DNA of 64,000 nt, from contig NZ_VITR01000010.1 of the NCBI RefSeq assembly GCF_007827955.1, forward strand, positions 186,001-250,000, read 5' to 3'. Source of the stretch: Nitrospirillum pindoramense. GTDB taxonomy: Bacteria > Pseudomonadota > Alphaproteobacteria > Azospirillales > Azospirillaceae. Position 1 is the stretch's first letter, and every line of letters begins with the position of its first letter. Below are positions 7,678 to 16,702 of the stretch, piece by piece. A program made the position numbers and the translations under genes. The notes below the pieces were generated by a model. It did no database searches and was not told where the DNA came from. It saw only the letters and a list, made by a program, of their open reading frames with translations.

Positions 7678-9912
7678 TCAAGCCCCAGCCAGCCCAACCG
7701 GTTGCCGGCTTACCGTGTTTATCAGCGCCTCGCTCACCCGCGCCACCACGCCATCCCAATCCCCCGGCGTCGCCTGGTTGAACAGGCGCAGGGTGGGGTA
7801 CCACGGGCTGTCGTTCCGGTTTCGGAACCATCGCCAGCAGCTGTCATGGCGGTTCATCACCCACACCGGCTTGCCCAGGGCGCCGGCCAGGTGAACGACA
7901 GAGGTATCGACACTGATCACCAAGTCCAGGTTGGCGATCAGGGCGGCGGTGTCGCCGAAGTCCGCCACCTCGGCCATACGGTCGATCAGGGGAAGGTCCG
8001 CCGGCGGCACCGCATCCTTCTGCAGGCTGTAGAGCCGCACGCCGGGCACCTGGGCCAGGGGCGCCAGCAACGCCGGCGCCACGGAACGGCGGCGATCCAC
8101 CGCCGCCAGTTCCGGCCGGTCGCGCCGAGGGTTACCGGCCCAGACCAGCCCGACGCGCAGGCCGGGACCGTCCCCGGCCAGGCGGTCGCGCCAGGCGGCG
8201 ATGTTCGCCGCGTCGGCGGCCAGGTAGGGCACCGCCGCCGGGATGGTTTCGACCGTGGTGCCGAAGGCCAGCGGCAGGCTCATCATCGGGCATTGCAGGT
8301 CGAAGGGTGGCAGGGGCTCCCCCTCCACCAGGATGTGGGTCACGCCGGGCAGGGGGCGCAGCAGGCGGGCCACCTGCGGCTGGACGGCCAGGGTGATGCT
8401 GAGCCCCCGCGCCGCCACCAACGGCAGGTAACGGCTGAATTGCAGGGTGTCACCCAGCCCCTGTTCGGCATGGATCAGGATGGTCTTGCCGGCCGCCGGC
8501 TCCCCCCGCCATTGCGGCTGGGGGAATTGGCGGGCGTAGGGCGTCATCTGGCGCGTCTGCCAGCGCCACTCATATTCGCGCCACCCTTCCTCATACTGTC
8601 CGGCGGACAGCAGCGACATGCCCAGATTGTTGTGGCACGCGCCGTACTCGGGCTTCAGGGCGATGGCGCGCCGGAAGCAGGATATGGCCCGCTCAAGTTC
8701 GCCTTTCGCCTGAAAGACGGCACCCAAGTTATTGTGGGCCTCGGGATAATCCGGGTTCAGGGCTAGGGCTGCCTGGATCTGGGTCTGCGCCCGGTCCATC
8801 TGCGCCTCGGCATGCAGGGCCATGCCCAGGTTGTTGTAGGGCTCGGCGTAGTCCGGCTGGGCATCAATGGCCTGGTCGAAGGCGCACGCCGCCTCGGTTC
8901 CCTTGCCCTGCGCCAGAAGAGCAAGCCCCAAGTTGTTGTAAGTCTTTGGATTATCCGGCAGCAGGGTGATGGCGCGGGAAAAGCAGCTCTCCGCCTCGGC
9001 ATAGCGGCCATGGATGTAGAGGATGAGGCCCATGTTGTTGTGGGCGTCGGCGAAGTCCGGCTTCAACGCCAGCGCCCGCTGATAGCACAGCAGCGCCTCC
9101 GGCGCCTGACCCAGCGTTTGCAGGGTGGTGCCCAGGCTGCCATGGGGCACCGGGTCATCGGGACGCAGGGCCGCCGCCCGGCGCAGATGGGGCAAGGCCT
9201 CCTCATGCCGGTCCAGATCCTGCAACACCAGGCCCAGGTTGAAGCAGGCCTCGGCATGGTCGGGGGCGCGCTTCACCGCCTGGCCCAGCCAGGTCAGCGC
9301 CTCCTCCATCCGGCCGGTCAGGCGCAGCACCAGGCCCAGATTGTAGAGGGCGTTGACATAGTCGGGCCGGGCCGCCAGGGCGGCGCGGAATCCCGCCTCC
9401 GCCTCCGCCCAGCGCGACTGCAGGCGGCGCACCACGCCGCGGTTGTTGTGCGCCTCCGCGTAAGCGGGGCGGAGCGCCAGCGCACGGTCGAGCGCGACCA
9501 GTGCCTCCTCCAGCCTGCCCTGGGCCTTGAGGGCGTTGCCCAGGTTGTTGTGGCCCTCGGCGAAATCGGGCTTCAGCGCCACGGCACACTGGAAGCAGTC
9601 GGCGGCGGCATCGATGTCGCCCGTGGCCTCCCGCACCGTGCCCAGGTTGTTGAGCGCCTCCGGGAAGGCCGGTTTCAGGGCCAGCGCCTGGGTGATCAGA
9701 TCCACCGCCTCCGCCATGCGCTTTTGCTGAAAGGCGACGACGCCCAGCAGGTGCAGGCTTTCCGGGTGGCGCGGCATCAACGACAGGGCCTTGCGGTACA
9801 GCACGGCCGCCGCCTCCAGCCGGCCAGCCTTGTGCTGGACCAGCGCCGCGGCGAAGGCCTTGTTCCCCGGGGTCAGGGGCGGTTTCGCGGCGGGCATGGG
9901 GCGGGCGGTCAT
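7678..9912 (-). CDS. TPR-repeat protein with C-terminal GT9/heptosyltransferase-like glycosyltransferase domain
   Basis: A 744-residue protein. Residues about 20-430 are a run of some eleven or twelve tetratricopeptide repeats, each recognisable by AEAHNNLG or ALALKPDF-type consensus. From about 455 comes a glycosyltransferase-like domain with ILIHAEQGLGDTLQFSRYLP and, near the end, VISVDTSVVHLAGALGKPVWVM. This architecture is common in alphaproteobacteria and is thought to glycosylate proteins or surface polymers, but acceptor and donor are unknown. It starts inside the stop of the upstream paralogue (4-bp overlap), so the two are translationally coupled. No signal peptide is seen, so a cytoplasmic location is likely. 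Confidence 0.85.
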   Translation of the reverse strand: MTARPMPAAKPPLTPGNKAFAAALVQHKAGRLEAAAVLYRKALSLMPRHPESLHLLGVVAFQQKRMAEAVDLITQALALKPAFPEALNNLGTVREATGDIDAAADCFQCAVALKPDFAEGHNNLGNALKAQGRLEEALVALDRALALRPAYAEAHNNRGVVRRLQSRWAEAEAGFRAALAARPDYVNALYNLGLVLRLTGRMEEALTWLGQAVKRAPDHAEACFNLGLVLQDLDRHEEALPHLRRAAALRPDDPVPHGSLGTTLQTLGQAPEALLCYQRALALKPDFADAHNNMGLILYIHGRYAEAESCFSRAITLLPDNPKTYNNLGLALLAQGKGTEAACAFDQAIDAQPDYAEPYNNLGMALHAEAQMDRAQTQIQAALALNPDYPEAHNNLGAVFQAKGELERAISCFRRAIALKPEYGACHNNLGMSLLSAGQYEEGWREYEWRWQTRQMTPYARQFPQPQWRGEPAAGKTILIHAEQGLGDTLQFSRYLPLVAARGLSITLAVQPQVARLLRPLPGVTHILVEGEPLPPFDLQCPMMSLPLAFGTTVETIPAAVPYLAADAANIAAWRDRLAGDGPGLRVGLVWAGNPRRDRPELAAVDRRRSVAPALLAPLAQVPGVRLYSLQKDAVPPADLPLIDRMAEVADFGDTAALIANLDLVISVDTSVVHLAGALGKPVWVMNRHDSCWRWFRNRNDSPWYPTLRLFNQATPGDWDGVVARVSEALINTVSRQPVGLAGA

Positions 9913-11468
9913 GGGCGGATTCCAGTGGTGAAGGGGACGGCCAGCGCTGTGCGCGCGGACTGGACGACGCTGGCCCAGTCCCCAAGGCGCGGCTGACGGA
10001 ATTGACGCAGGGTGGGATACCAGGGGCTGTCATCGCGGCCGCGCAGCCAGCGCCAGCAACTATCGAAGCGGTTCATCAGCCAGACGCTGACGCCCATGGC
10101 CGCCGCCAGATGGGCGACGGCGGTGTCGACGCTGATCACCAGATCCAGGTTGCTGATCAAGGCGGCGGTGTCGGCGAAATCCGCGACGCTGTCGATCAAG
10201 CCGCCCAGGCTTGCGGGCACGTCCTGCTCCGCCGCGTCCTTCTGCAGGCTGATGAAGCGGACGCCGTCTTCCTGCAACAGGGGCAGCAAAGTGGCCAACC
10301 CCATGGACCGGCGGCGGTCGGCCACCGCCACGTCAGGCGTGTCGGCGCGGGGGGCGCCCGCCCAGACCAGCCCCACCACCGGGCGGCGGTCGCCCGGCGC
10401 CTCGGCGGCCAAGCGGCGGCGCCAAGCCGCGGATTCCGCCGGATCGGCGGTGAGATAAGGGATGGGCGCCGGAATGGTCGGCACGGTGGTGCCGAATGCC
10501 AGCGGCAGGCTCATCATCGGGCAATGCAGGTCGAAGGGCGGCAGCGGCCTGCCATGGGCCACCACCTGGTCCACCCCTGGCAGCCGGCGCATGAGCCGCA
10601 CCAGGGGCAGCGGCACCTCCACCACCACGCGCAGTCCCCGCTGGGCCACCAGGGGGATGTAACGGCAGAATTGCAGGCTGTCGCCGTACCCTTGCTCGGC
10701 ATGGATCAGCACGATGCGGCCGGGCGCGTCCTCCCCCCGCCATTGCGGGCAGGTGAAGGGCCGGCGGGCGGCGGCCAATTGCGCGTCCTGCCAGCGCCAC
10801 TCGAACTCCCGCCAGCCTTCCTCATAGCGCCCGGCGGCCAGCAGGGTCATGCCCAGGTTCTTGTGGGCGGCGGCATAGTCGGGCCGCAGGGAAAGGGCCC
10901 GGCGATAGTGGTCAATGGCCTGATCCAGCCGCCCCTGCATCTGCAGGACCACGCCGGTGTTGTTCAAGGCTTCCGGATAATCGGGCCGCAGGGCCAGCGC
11001 CCAGTCGAAAAAGGCGAGGGCGTCGTCCAGGCGGTTTTCCACCTGCAGCAGGTGCCCCATGTTGTTGTGGGCCTGGGGATCGTCGGGATCGCTGGCCAGC
11101 GCGTCCTCGAAGCAGCTCATGGCTTGGGCCAGGTCGCCGGCGTCGTGGTGCGCGATGCCCAGCGCGTTATGAACCCGCGCCTCGAACGGGTTAAGGATCA
11201 GCGCCTGGCGGTACTGCGCCACCGCCTCGTCCCGCCGTCCGTCAGCCTGCAGCAGGACGCCCAGATTGAAACGGATGTCGATGGAGGTGGGTTTCTCGGC
11301 CACCGCCGCCTGCAGCCGCAGGATGGCCCGCCGGATGGCCTCGGCGCTGGGCATGCCCGTTGCCGTCGCTTCGGCCGTAGCCGCCCAGTCTGGCACCGCC
11401 GCCATTCCGCCCCACACCCTCCGAACCATCAGCCCCTGGCGCCACCCCGGCGTCAGCCCAGGGGCCAC
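9909..11468 (-). CDS. TPR-repeat glycosyltransferase, paralogue of the downstream gene
   Basis: A 519-residue shorter version of the neighbouring protein. It has about five or six TPR units between residues 60 and 230 and the same C-terminal domain (IVLIHAEQGYGDSLQFCRYIP, and VISVDTAVAHLAAAMGVSVWLM). Many C-terminal blocks, such as FDLHCPMMSLPLAFGTTV, are nearly identical between the two, which indicates local duplication. The start is uncertain: GTG 11468 gives the longest form, but internal ATGs about 14 and 22 codons later are equally plausible. The 4-bp overlap with the next gene supports an operon. Confidence 0.82.
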   Translation of the reverse strand: MAPGLTPGWRQGLMVRRVWGGMAAVPDWAATAEATATGMPSAEAIRRAILRLQAAVAEKPTSIDIRFNLGVLLQADGRRDEAVAQYRQALILNPFEARVHNALGIAHHDAGDLAQAMSCFEDALASDPDDPQAHNNMGHLLQVENRLDDALAFFDWALALRPDYPEALNNTGVVLQMQGRLDQAIDHYRRALSLRPDYAAAHKNLGMTLLAAGRYEEGWREFEWRWQDAQLAAARRPFTCPQWRGEDAPGRIVLIHAEQGYGDSLQFCRYIPLVAQRGLRVVVEVPLPLVRLMRRLPGVDQVVAHGRPLPPFDLHCPMMSLPLAFGTTVPTIPAPIPYLTADPAESAAWRRRLAAEAPGDRRPVVGLVWAGAPRADTPDVAVADRRRSMGLATLLPLLQEDGVRFISLQKDAAEQDVPASLGGLIDSVADFADTAALISNLDLVISVDTAVAHLAAAMGVSVWLMNRFDSCWRWLRGRDDSPWYPTLRQFRQPRLGDWASVVQSARTALAVPFTTGIRP

Positions 11469-11548
11469 CTGATCGCTTAAACGGGCGGCGGCCTGCCGGC
11501 TGTCGGCGTTTCGTGAGACTGCGGCGAGATGTCCTTGAGAGGGGTTGC

Positions 11549-12526
11549 TCAGCGCGCCTTGGGCTTGGGCGAGGGCGCCGCAGCTGGAGGAGGCGGGTTG
11601 GCCTGCTGCGGGTCCGTGGCATGGGGCAGCCTGGTCAGGGGCGTCTTCAGTACGGCGTCGGAGCCGACGACCGCCACGGTGGCGGTGCGGCCGGGGATCA
11701 GACGCAGGTCGGCGGGCGGATGGTCCAGGATCACACGCACCGGGATGCGCTGGGCCAGGCGCACCCAGCTGAAGGTAGGGTTCACGTTGGCCAGCAGATT
11801 GCTGCCGTCCGTCCGCTCCCGATCCTCGATGGCGGCGGCGATGCTTTCCACATGGCCGGTGAAGGCCCGGGGATCGCCCATCAGGCGCACCGTCACGGTG
11901 TCGCCCACGTGGATGCGGCCCAGCTTGGTCTCCTCGAAATAGCCCTGCACATGCAGGCTGTCGCTATCCACCAGGGCGGTCACGGCCTTGCCGGCGGTGA
12001 CGTAGTCGCCGGGGCGCAGGTCGAAATTGGTGATGTAGCCGTTCACGGTGGCGACAACCTCCGTCCGGTCCAGATTCAACTTGGCGACATTGCGGTCGGC
12101 CACGGCCTGGAGGTAGACGGCCTCCGCCTCGCGGGCGGCGGCGATCGTCTGCTCCTGCTTTTCCCGCGACACGGCGGACGCGCTCAAGGACTGATAGCGG
12201 TTCCGTTCCAGCACGGCCTCGTCAAAGCTGGCTTTCTTGGCCGCCACCGCGGCGTCCGCCTGCTGCAGTGCCAGGGTGAAGCGTGCCTTGTCGATGCGGA
12301 ACAGCACCTGGCCCCGGGTCACGGTCTGGTTGTCCCGCACCAGCACCTCGTCCACCAGGCCGGAGACGTCGGGGGTGACGCCGACGATGTCGGCGCGCAC
12401 CCGGCCGTCGCGGGTCCACGGCTCATCCATGTAGTAAATCCAGAAGCGCCAGCCCACCAGGGCAGCGATGGCGACTACAACCAGGGTGACGGCCAGACGG
12501 GTCAGGGTGGTGATGAGGCTGCGCAT
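11549..12526 (-). CDS. HlyD-family periplasmic adaptor of an AaeA/EmrA-like efflux pump
   Basis: A 325-residue membrane-fusion protein. It has an N-terminal anchor (LAVTLVVVAIAALVGWRFWIYY), the adaptor opening WTRDGRVRADIVGVTPDVSG, a helical hairpin of about 100 residues, then the second lipoyl half (VNGYITNFDLRPGDYVTAG) and a beta-barrel. The Pro/Ala/Lys-rich tail is probably disordered. ATG 12526 places the anchor at the N-terminus; upstream codons in frame encode non-native sequence. It is the last gene of a MarR-FUSC-DUF1656-HlyD operon. With the FUSC protein it would span the envelope and export aromatic carboxylic acids or similar weak acids. Confidence 0.92.
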   Translation of the reverse strand: MRSLITTLTRLAVTLVVVAIAALVGWRFWIYYMDEPWTRDGRVRADIVGVTPDVSGLVDEVLVRDNQTVTRGQVLFRIDKARFTLALQQADAAVAAKKASFDEAVLERNRYQSLSASAVSREKQEQTIAAAREAEAVYLQAVADRNVAKLNLDRTEVVATVNGYITNFDLRPGDYVTAGKAVTALVDSDSLHVQGYFEETKLGRIHVGDTVTVRLMGDPRAFTGHVESIAAAIEDRERTDGSNLLANVNPTFSWVRLAQRIPVRVILDHPPADLRLIPGRTATVAVVGSDAVLKTPLTRLPHATDPQQANPPPPAAAPSPKPKAR

Positions 12527-12558
12527 GGCGGCGGCGTCCAGGATTGGGGAAAATGGGC

Positions 12559-12774
12559 TCAGGGGAGAGGGGTGTGGTGAGCGAACAGGGCCGCCACGCC
12601 ACCCAGGACGATGACGTAGACGGCGAGGTCGAACAGCGGCCGGTGCCAAACCATACGGTAGGCACCCACCAGGCGCAGGACCCAGCGGACGGCCATAGAG
12701 ATGAGGAAGGCGATCACGCCCCAAACCAGCAGCGGGGACACGAAGACACCGTGAATGTCCATTTCGCCGATCAT
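12559..12774 (-). CDS. DUF1656 small inner-membrane protein (AaeX-like)
   Basis: A 71-residue protein with two hydrophobic segments (VWGVIAFLISMAVRWVLRLVG and FDLAVYVIVLGGVAALF). It begins MIGEMDIHGVFVSPLLVW, the typical DUF1656 opening. Its ATG overlaps the FUSC stop by 4 bp, so translation is coupled. Genes of this family sit almost invariably between the FUSC/AaeB and HlyD/AaeA components of weak-acid efflux pumps. The molecular role is unknown. An alternative start four codons later is possible. Confidence 0.88.
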   Translation of the reverse strand: MIGEMDIHGVFVSPLLVWGVIAFLISMAVRWVLRLVGAYRMVWHRPLFDLAVYVIVLGGVAALFAHHTPLP

Positions 12775-14882
12775 GCGGCCAGGCTTTCCGGGTTGGGGGG
12801 CAGGGGAATGGCGGGTGGGGACGGCGGCAAGTCGGGCACGCCGTCGGACAGGGCCCGCCGGATGCCCGCCAGCGCCAGCAGGGCTTGGCGCGGCCTGCGG
12901 TCCGTCAGGGGCAGCAAAGCCGCCAGGGCGGCATCGATGCGGGCCAGCAGGGTGGGTGACGGCGCACGCGGCGCCCCGGCGCGGCTGATGGCGCTGTAAT
13001 GCTGCGCCAGGTCGGCCAGAACGGCGTCCAACGCCGCGCGGGCCGGGCTGGGCAGGGCCCCTTCGACCGTGCGGAGTTCCAGGATGTTGATGCCGGTGCG
13101 GATATCGGCCAAGGCGTCGGCCGCGGCCACCTCCGATCCTGGCGGCAGGGCGGCCAGACGGGGCACCAGCAGGCCCATGCGGTCGAGCAGCCTGCCGGTG
13201 AACACCGGGCCCAGGGCGCCATCGGGAGCGGGAACGCGGATGTCGGCCACGCCACGAATGTCCGTCCAGCAGGCGCGCAGGATGCGCCGGGCGCCCCATT
13301 CCGCGCCTACCGCCCGCACCAGCGCCGTCACCAGCCCGGCGAACCCCATGCCCAGGACCAGCGCCAGGGCGCTGTTGAGATAGGCGGCGAAGTCGGCGCT
13401 GTAGGTATTACTCAGGCCCGCCAGGGTAGGGAGGGTGGCGCCCACCGCCAGGGCCCGGCCAGCCAGGCGCGGGTTGGCGATGACACGGCCCAGCAGCAGG
13501 AACAGGGGGCCAAGAACCAGGGCCAGCATCACGAAGCCGTCGATACGCGGCATGATGGCGAAGATGTAGATGCCGGCCAGGATGGCGGCCAGGGCGTTGT
13601 AAAGCGCGAAATCCAGGATGGCCGGCACTGGGTTGTCCTGCGCGGCGAAGAAACAGCAGGCGACGGCCGCCATTTCCAGGGCGATGGCGCCGTCCGCCCA
13701 TTCCGTGCCGATCCAAAAGACGCTGCCCAGCAGGATGGTCAGGGCGGCGCCGGCGCCAGACCACAGGGCCATGCCCAGGTCCCGGTGCATGGCGACCTCC
13801 GCCCCCGCGCGCCCACCCCGCCGACGGCGCACCCGGTGGCCATGCCCCCCGCCCCGGATATACAGGCGCAGGTCGCGGCAATCCTGGATGGCGTCCATCA
13901 GGTCTTTGAGCCGCGTCAGCAGGTTCAGGGTCAGCACGCCGCGCCAATCGGCGGGCGGCGCGCGCAGCGCCGCGATGCGGACGCGCAGGGCCGCCGCGAC
14001 CTCCGCCGGTGCCTCCACATCGTCCACCCAGTCGGCCAGATCGGCCAGCAGGTCCGACAAGGGGGCGGGCAGACCACCGTCAGCCTTCAGGGCCCGCACG
14101 CGATCCCCGACCCCCGACAGGATGGGCAGCAGCATCACCAGCCGCTGACGCAGGCGCCGCACCTCCTGGCTCAGGCCATGCAGGGGACTGGTGTCGTAAT
14201 CCAGATGGGTGGCCATCATCTGCAACTCGACCGCGTCGGCCGCCAGGCGGCGGCGGTCGGACCGGGTAGCCACCGTCTCCTCCGCCCCCGACAGGGCCTC
14301 ACGCGCCCAGCGGCCGACATCGGCGGCGAAGGCATCGATACGGCCGGTGACCACGGGGCCAATGCCCCGGGGGAAAATGACGCTGCCGATGACGGTGGCG
14401 CACAGGATGCCGACGGTGATCTCCTCCACCCGGGCCAGCGCCGCGTCGAAGACGGTGCCGGGATCGGTCACGGTGGGAAAACCGATAAGGGCGGTGCTGT
14501 AGGCCGCGAGCATGAAAACATAGCTGCGCGGGGTGCGGTCGAGCAGGGCCAGCGTCAGGCACGCCATGGTCCACAGGGCCATGGCCACACACAGCAGGGG
14601 CGGAGCGTCCACCAGGTTGGGGATGATGGCCACGGTGGCCACGGCGCCGATGATGGTGCCCAGCACCCGGAACACGCCCTTGGACCGCATGGCGCCGGCG
14701 AGCGGCTGGGACACGATGAAGACCGTGCCCGCCGCCCAATAAGGACGCGGTAGATCCAGGCTGAAACCGATGTAGAGAGCCGCCAGGGCGGCGGCCGCCG
14801 TCTTGGCGGCGAACATCCAGTCGCCAAAGCCTTGGGACCAGCCCCGGAAACACGCTTTGAACCAGGTGGCGGCCGCTGTCAT
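12771..14882 (-). CDS. FUSC-family inner-membrane efflux protein (AaeB-like)
   Basis: A 703-residue protein with two blocks of membrane helices, about residues 20-170 and 385-520, each followed by a cytoplasmic helical domain. The first block (FAAKTAAAALAALYIGFSLDLPRPYWA) matches the aromatic acid exporter/FUSC family. Substrates of characterised relatives are p-hydroxybenzoate and fusaric acid. The stop overlaps the DUF1656 start and its own start overlaps the MarR stop, each by 4 bp. Because the window also carries 4-hydroxybenzoate catabolic genes, an aromatic-acid substrate is reasonable, but nothing links the loci directly. Confidence 0.92.
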   Translation of the reverse strand: MTAAATWFKACFRGWSQGFGDWMFAAKTAAAALAALYIGFSLDLPRPYWAAGTVFIVSQPLAGAMRSKGVFRVLGTIIGAVATVAIIPNLVDAPPLLCVAMALWTMACLTLALLDRTPRSYVFMLAAYSTALIGFPTVTDPGTVFDAALARVEEITVGILCATVIGSVIFPRGIGPVVTGRIDAFAADVGRWAREALSGAEETVATRSDRRRLAADAVELQMMATHLDYDTSPLHGLSQEVRRLRQRLVMLLPILSGVGDRVRALKADGGLPAPLSDLLADLADWVDDVEAPAEVAAALRVRIAALRAPPADWRGVLTLNLLTRLKDLMDAIQDCRDLRLYIRGGGHGHRVRRRRGGRAGAEVAMHRDLGMALWSGAGAALTILLGSVFWIGTEWADGAIALEMAAVACCFFAAQDNPVPAILDFALYNALAAILAGIYIFAIMPRIDGFVMLALVLGPLFLLLGRVIANPRLAGRALAVGATLPTLAGLSNTYSADFAAYLNSALALVLGMGFAGLVTALVRAVGAEWGARRILRACWTDIRGVADIRVPAPDGALGPVFTGRLLDRMGLLVPRLAALPPGSEVAAADALADIRTGINILELRTVEGALPSPARAALDAVLADLAQHYSAISRAGAPRAPSPTLLARIDAALAALLPLTDRRPRQALLALAGIRRALSDGVPDLPPSPPAIPLPPNPESLAA

Positions 14883-15385
14883 GGCGCGCCCCCATCGGCG
14901 GCCCCATTGGCGGCGCCGTCCATCGCCCCCAGCGACCGGCCTAGCGCCCGCTCCACCGCCGTGAAGACGGTCAACGCCGTCTCCAACTGGTCCGGCGTCA
15001 CGTCCGCCAGCAGACGCCGGCGCATGCCGTCCAGCGCGTCGTCCAGCCGCACCGCCAGCGCACGCCCCTCGGCCGTCAGGTGCAGGGTCTTGACCCGCCG
15101 GTCGCGGGGATCGGTGCGCCGTTCCAACAGGCCGTCCCTTTCCAGCATGTCCACCAGCCGCACCAGCGACGGCCCCTCAACCCCGACATGGTCGGCCAAC
15201 TGGCCTTGGCGGATGCCGTCGCCCAGCCGGGCCAGCACCACCAGGGGCAGGGTGGTCGCCTCGGATTGACCATAGGCCTTCAGGGTCGCATCCGCCTCCC
15301 GCCGCCAGAAGCGCGCAAGATAGCAGAGCGTCAGGCCGAAGGCCCGATGCCGGGGCGAAAGAGGAAGAGGGGGCGCTTGTTCCAT
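14879..15385 (-). CDS. MarR-family transcriptional regulator of the efflux operon
   Basis: A 168-residue winged-helix regulator with the core RQGQLADHVGVEGPSLVRLVDMLERDGLLERRTDPRDRRVKTLHLT, of which the DRR wing is diagnostic. It is the first gene of the FUSC/DUF1656/HlyD operon, overlapping FUSC by 4 bp. It probably represses the pump and releases DNA when it binds an aromatic acid. A TTAG-N4-CTAA palindrome lies 11 bp upstream of the start and may be its autoregulatory operator. Confidence 0.93.
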   Translation of the reverse strand: MEQAPPLPLSPRHRAFGLTLCYLARFWRREADATLKAYGQSEATTLPLVVLARLGDGIRQGQLADHVGVEGPSLVRLVDMLERDGLLERRTDPRDRRVKTLHLTAEGRALAVRLDDALDGMRRRLLADVTPDQLETALTVFTAVERALGRSLGAMDGAANGAADGGAP

Positions 15386-15395
15386 GCCATGAACA

Positions 15396-15407
15396 TTAGG
15401 ATACTAA
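15396..15407. promoter_or_regulatory. possible MarR operator
   Basis: TTAGGATACTAA (TTAG-N4-CTAA) lies immediately upstream of the marR-like start. A TAGTAT minus-strand -10-like sequence overlaps it, so a bound repressor would block transcription. This is short and based on position and symmetry only. Confidence 0.35.
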
Positions 15408-15496
15408 CGATTAGCCTTCAAATGACATGATGATGGGAGCTGGCTTGCATCGGGCGGATGACACAACCAGCGCCATAGACGCGCCCATCATACCAT

Positions 15497-15781
15497 CTAA
15501 GATTGATCGCCAGCTAACGAACCGGCCCGGCGGATGCCGACCGGGGAGACGGCAAGACTGTTCGCCGCCCGTTCCAGGGCATGGGCATTGCGGAAGCCCT
15601 GGGCGCGGGCGGCCACGCCGACGTGGGCGGCGGCGGCCCGGCGCAGGCGATAGCTGGGCGCGGTGCGCGCCACCACCGCCAGCCCGTCCAGGCCGCGTAC
15701 CACAAGCTCAATAAAAGTGTCGTGCCGGGCCAGGCAAGCCAATTGCCAATAGAGATGGGTCGTGCGCTCAAGACGGGTCAT
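15497..15781 (-). CDS. small conserved-looking hypothetical protein
   Basis: A 94-residue protein beginning MTRLERTTHLYWQLACLARH, with good codon bias and a GGAGAGG ribosome-binding site just before ATG 15781. It appears alpha-helical, basic and Ala/Arg-rich, with no membrane segment or signal peptide. I do not recognise a family. An AAGTTG-N9-CAACTT palindrome lies 114 bp upstream and shares its core with sites at the S24 repressor promoter, so this gene may belong to that regulon. Confidence 0.55.
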   Translation of the reverse strand: MTRLERTTHLYWQLACLARHDTFIELVVRGLDGLAVVARTAPSYRLRRAAAAHVGVAARAQGFRNAHALERAANSLAVSPVGIRRAGSLAGDQS

Positions 15782-15894
15782 AGGCCTCTCCACAGGGAAA
15801 GGGCCCCACAGGCGTTCAGCACTGGGGAAGGGGAACATCGGCGGAACAGCCGATGCCCTGACGGTGCCCGAACAGCAACCGCCCGTCAATTCAT

Positions 15895-15915
15895 AAGTTG
15901 CCTATTTAACAACTT
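15895..15915. promoter_or_regulatory. inverted repeat AAGTTG-N9-CAACTT, candidate S24-repressor operator
   Basis: A perfect six-base inverted repeat with a nine-base AT-rich centre, in the intergenic space between the S24 repressor stop and the small hypothetical gene. The half-site continues as AAGTTGCC, the same octamer seen twice at 16619 and 16675. Confidence 0.5.
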
Positions 15916-15936
15916 CCGCACCGAGGACGGGTGCCT

Positions 15937-16611
15937 TTACAGCCGCCGCCCCACCCACACCACGCGGCCGATGATGTCGATGTCGGCCGCCGCCCGCTCA
16001 TAGACGCGATGGTGCGGATTGTCCGACCGGATTTCGACCAAGGGCGGGTGCGAGCCCATGATCAGTTCCAGCCGCTTGATCACCACGCCTTGCCCATCCC
16101 ATAGGGCGAAGACGCCGGGGGGCGAGGGGGACTGGTCCGCCAGGTTGACCATGACCCGGTCGCCGGGCATCAGCGTCGGCTCCATGCCATCGCCCCGCAC
16201 CTCGACGATGCGCACGGCCGCCGCCCGCACCTGCAGTTCGGAACTCAGGTACGCGGCGGGGAAGCGCCACTGGGCGATGGTTTCATCCTCGCGGAAGCCC
16301 TGCGGCCGTCCCTCATGGCTGGCCAGGAAGCCGCCACGCCGGTCGCCGTAGATGTCGACCTCCGCCACCTCGACCGAGGCATCATCGCCCCACCCGGGCA
16401 CCGACGGCGCCACCGGCTCCAGCAATTCAGCCACGCCGCAGCCCAGGCTGGCGGCGATGGCCATCATGCGCGCCTGCGACAGCCGCGTGCGGCCGGACTC
16501 CAGCTTGGAAATCACCGTCTTATCGGTGCCGATCAGGGCGCCCAGCTGTTCCTGGGTCATGCCTTTGGCTTCACGAAGTTCGCGGATGCGATTGGGGGGG
16601 CGGTCAGTCAT
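15937..16611 (-). CDS. XRE-type transcriptional repressor with S24 peptidase domain (CI/LexA-like)
   Basis: A 224-residue protein. The N-terminal helix-turn-helix (REAKGMTQEQLGALIGTDKTVISKLESG) is joined to a C-terminal S24 domain with VRGDGMEPTLMPGDRVMVN (serine position GDGMEPTL) and VFALWDGQGVVIKRLE (lysine). Such repressors bind operators as dimers and may self-cleave on RecA-dependent damage. I chose ATG 16611, where the HTH begins; upstream codons encode implausible sequence. It is divergent from a Cro-like gene, a CI/Cro arrangement, but no other phage genes are present. The switch therefore looks domesticated or stands alone. Confidence 0.88.
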   Translation of the reverse strand: MTDRPPNRIRELREAKGMTQEQLGALIGTDKTVISKLESGRTRLSQARMMAIAASLGCGVAELLEPVAPSVPGWGDDASVEVAEVDIYGDRRGGFLASHEGRPQGFREDETIAQWRFPAAYLSSELQVRAAAVRIVEVRGDGMEPTLMPGDRVMVNLADQSPSPPGVFALWDGQGVVIKRLELIMGSHPPLVEIRSDNPHHRVYERAAADIDIIGRVVWVGRRL

Positions 16612-16618
16612 ACAAGCC

Positions 16619-16682
16619 AAGTTGCCACAGCGGCTACCATCCGTCAGTCGCCATACCGGCAACCGATTGACAATAAGTTGCC
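16619..16682. promoter_or_regulatory. divergent S24/Cro-like operator-promoter region
   Basis: Between the divergent genes the octamer AAGTTGCC occurs at 16619-16626 and 16675-16682. GGCAAC at 16658-16663 forms an inverted pair with GTTGCC at 16677-16682. A TTGACA -35-like hexamer at 16667-16672 lies between these half-sites and faces the Cro-like gene. Binding there would occlude the promoter. Confidence 0.5.
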
Positions 16683-16702
16683 CATCTCGCATCATTTCGC
16701 GC

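Noticed and set aside
12999-14753. 584-residue open frame on the plus strand
   Set aside because: Shadow of the FUSC-family gene; His/Gly/Gln-rich and without features.
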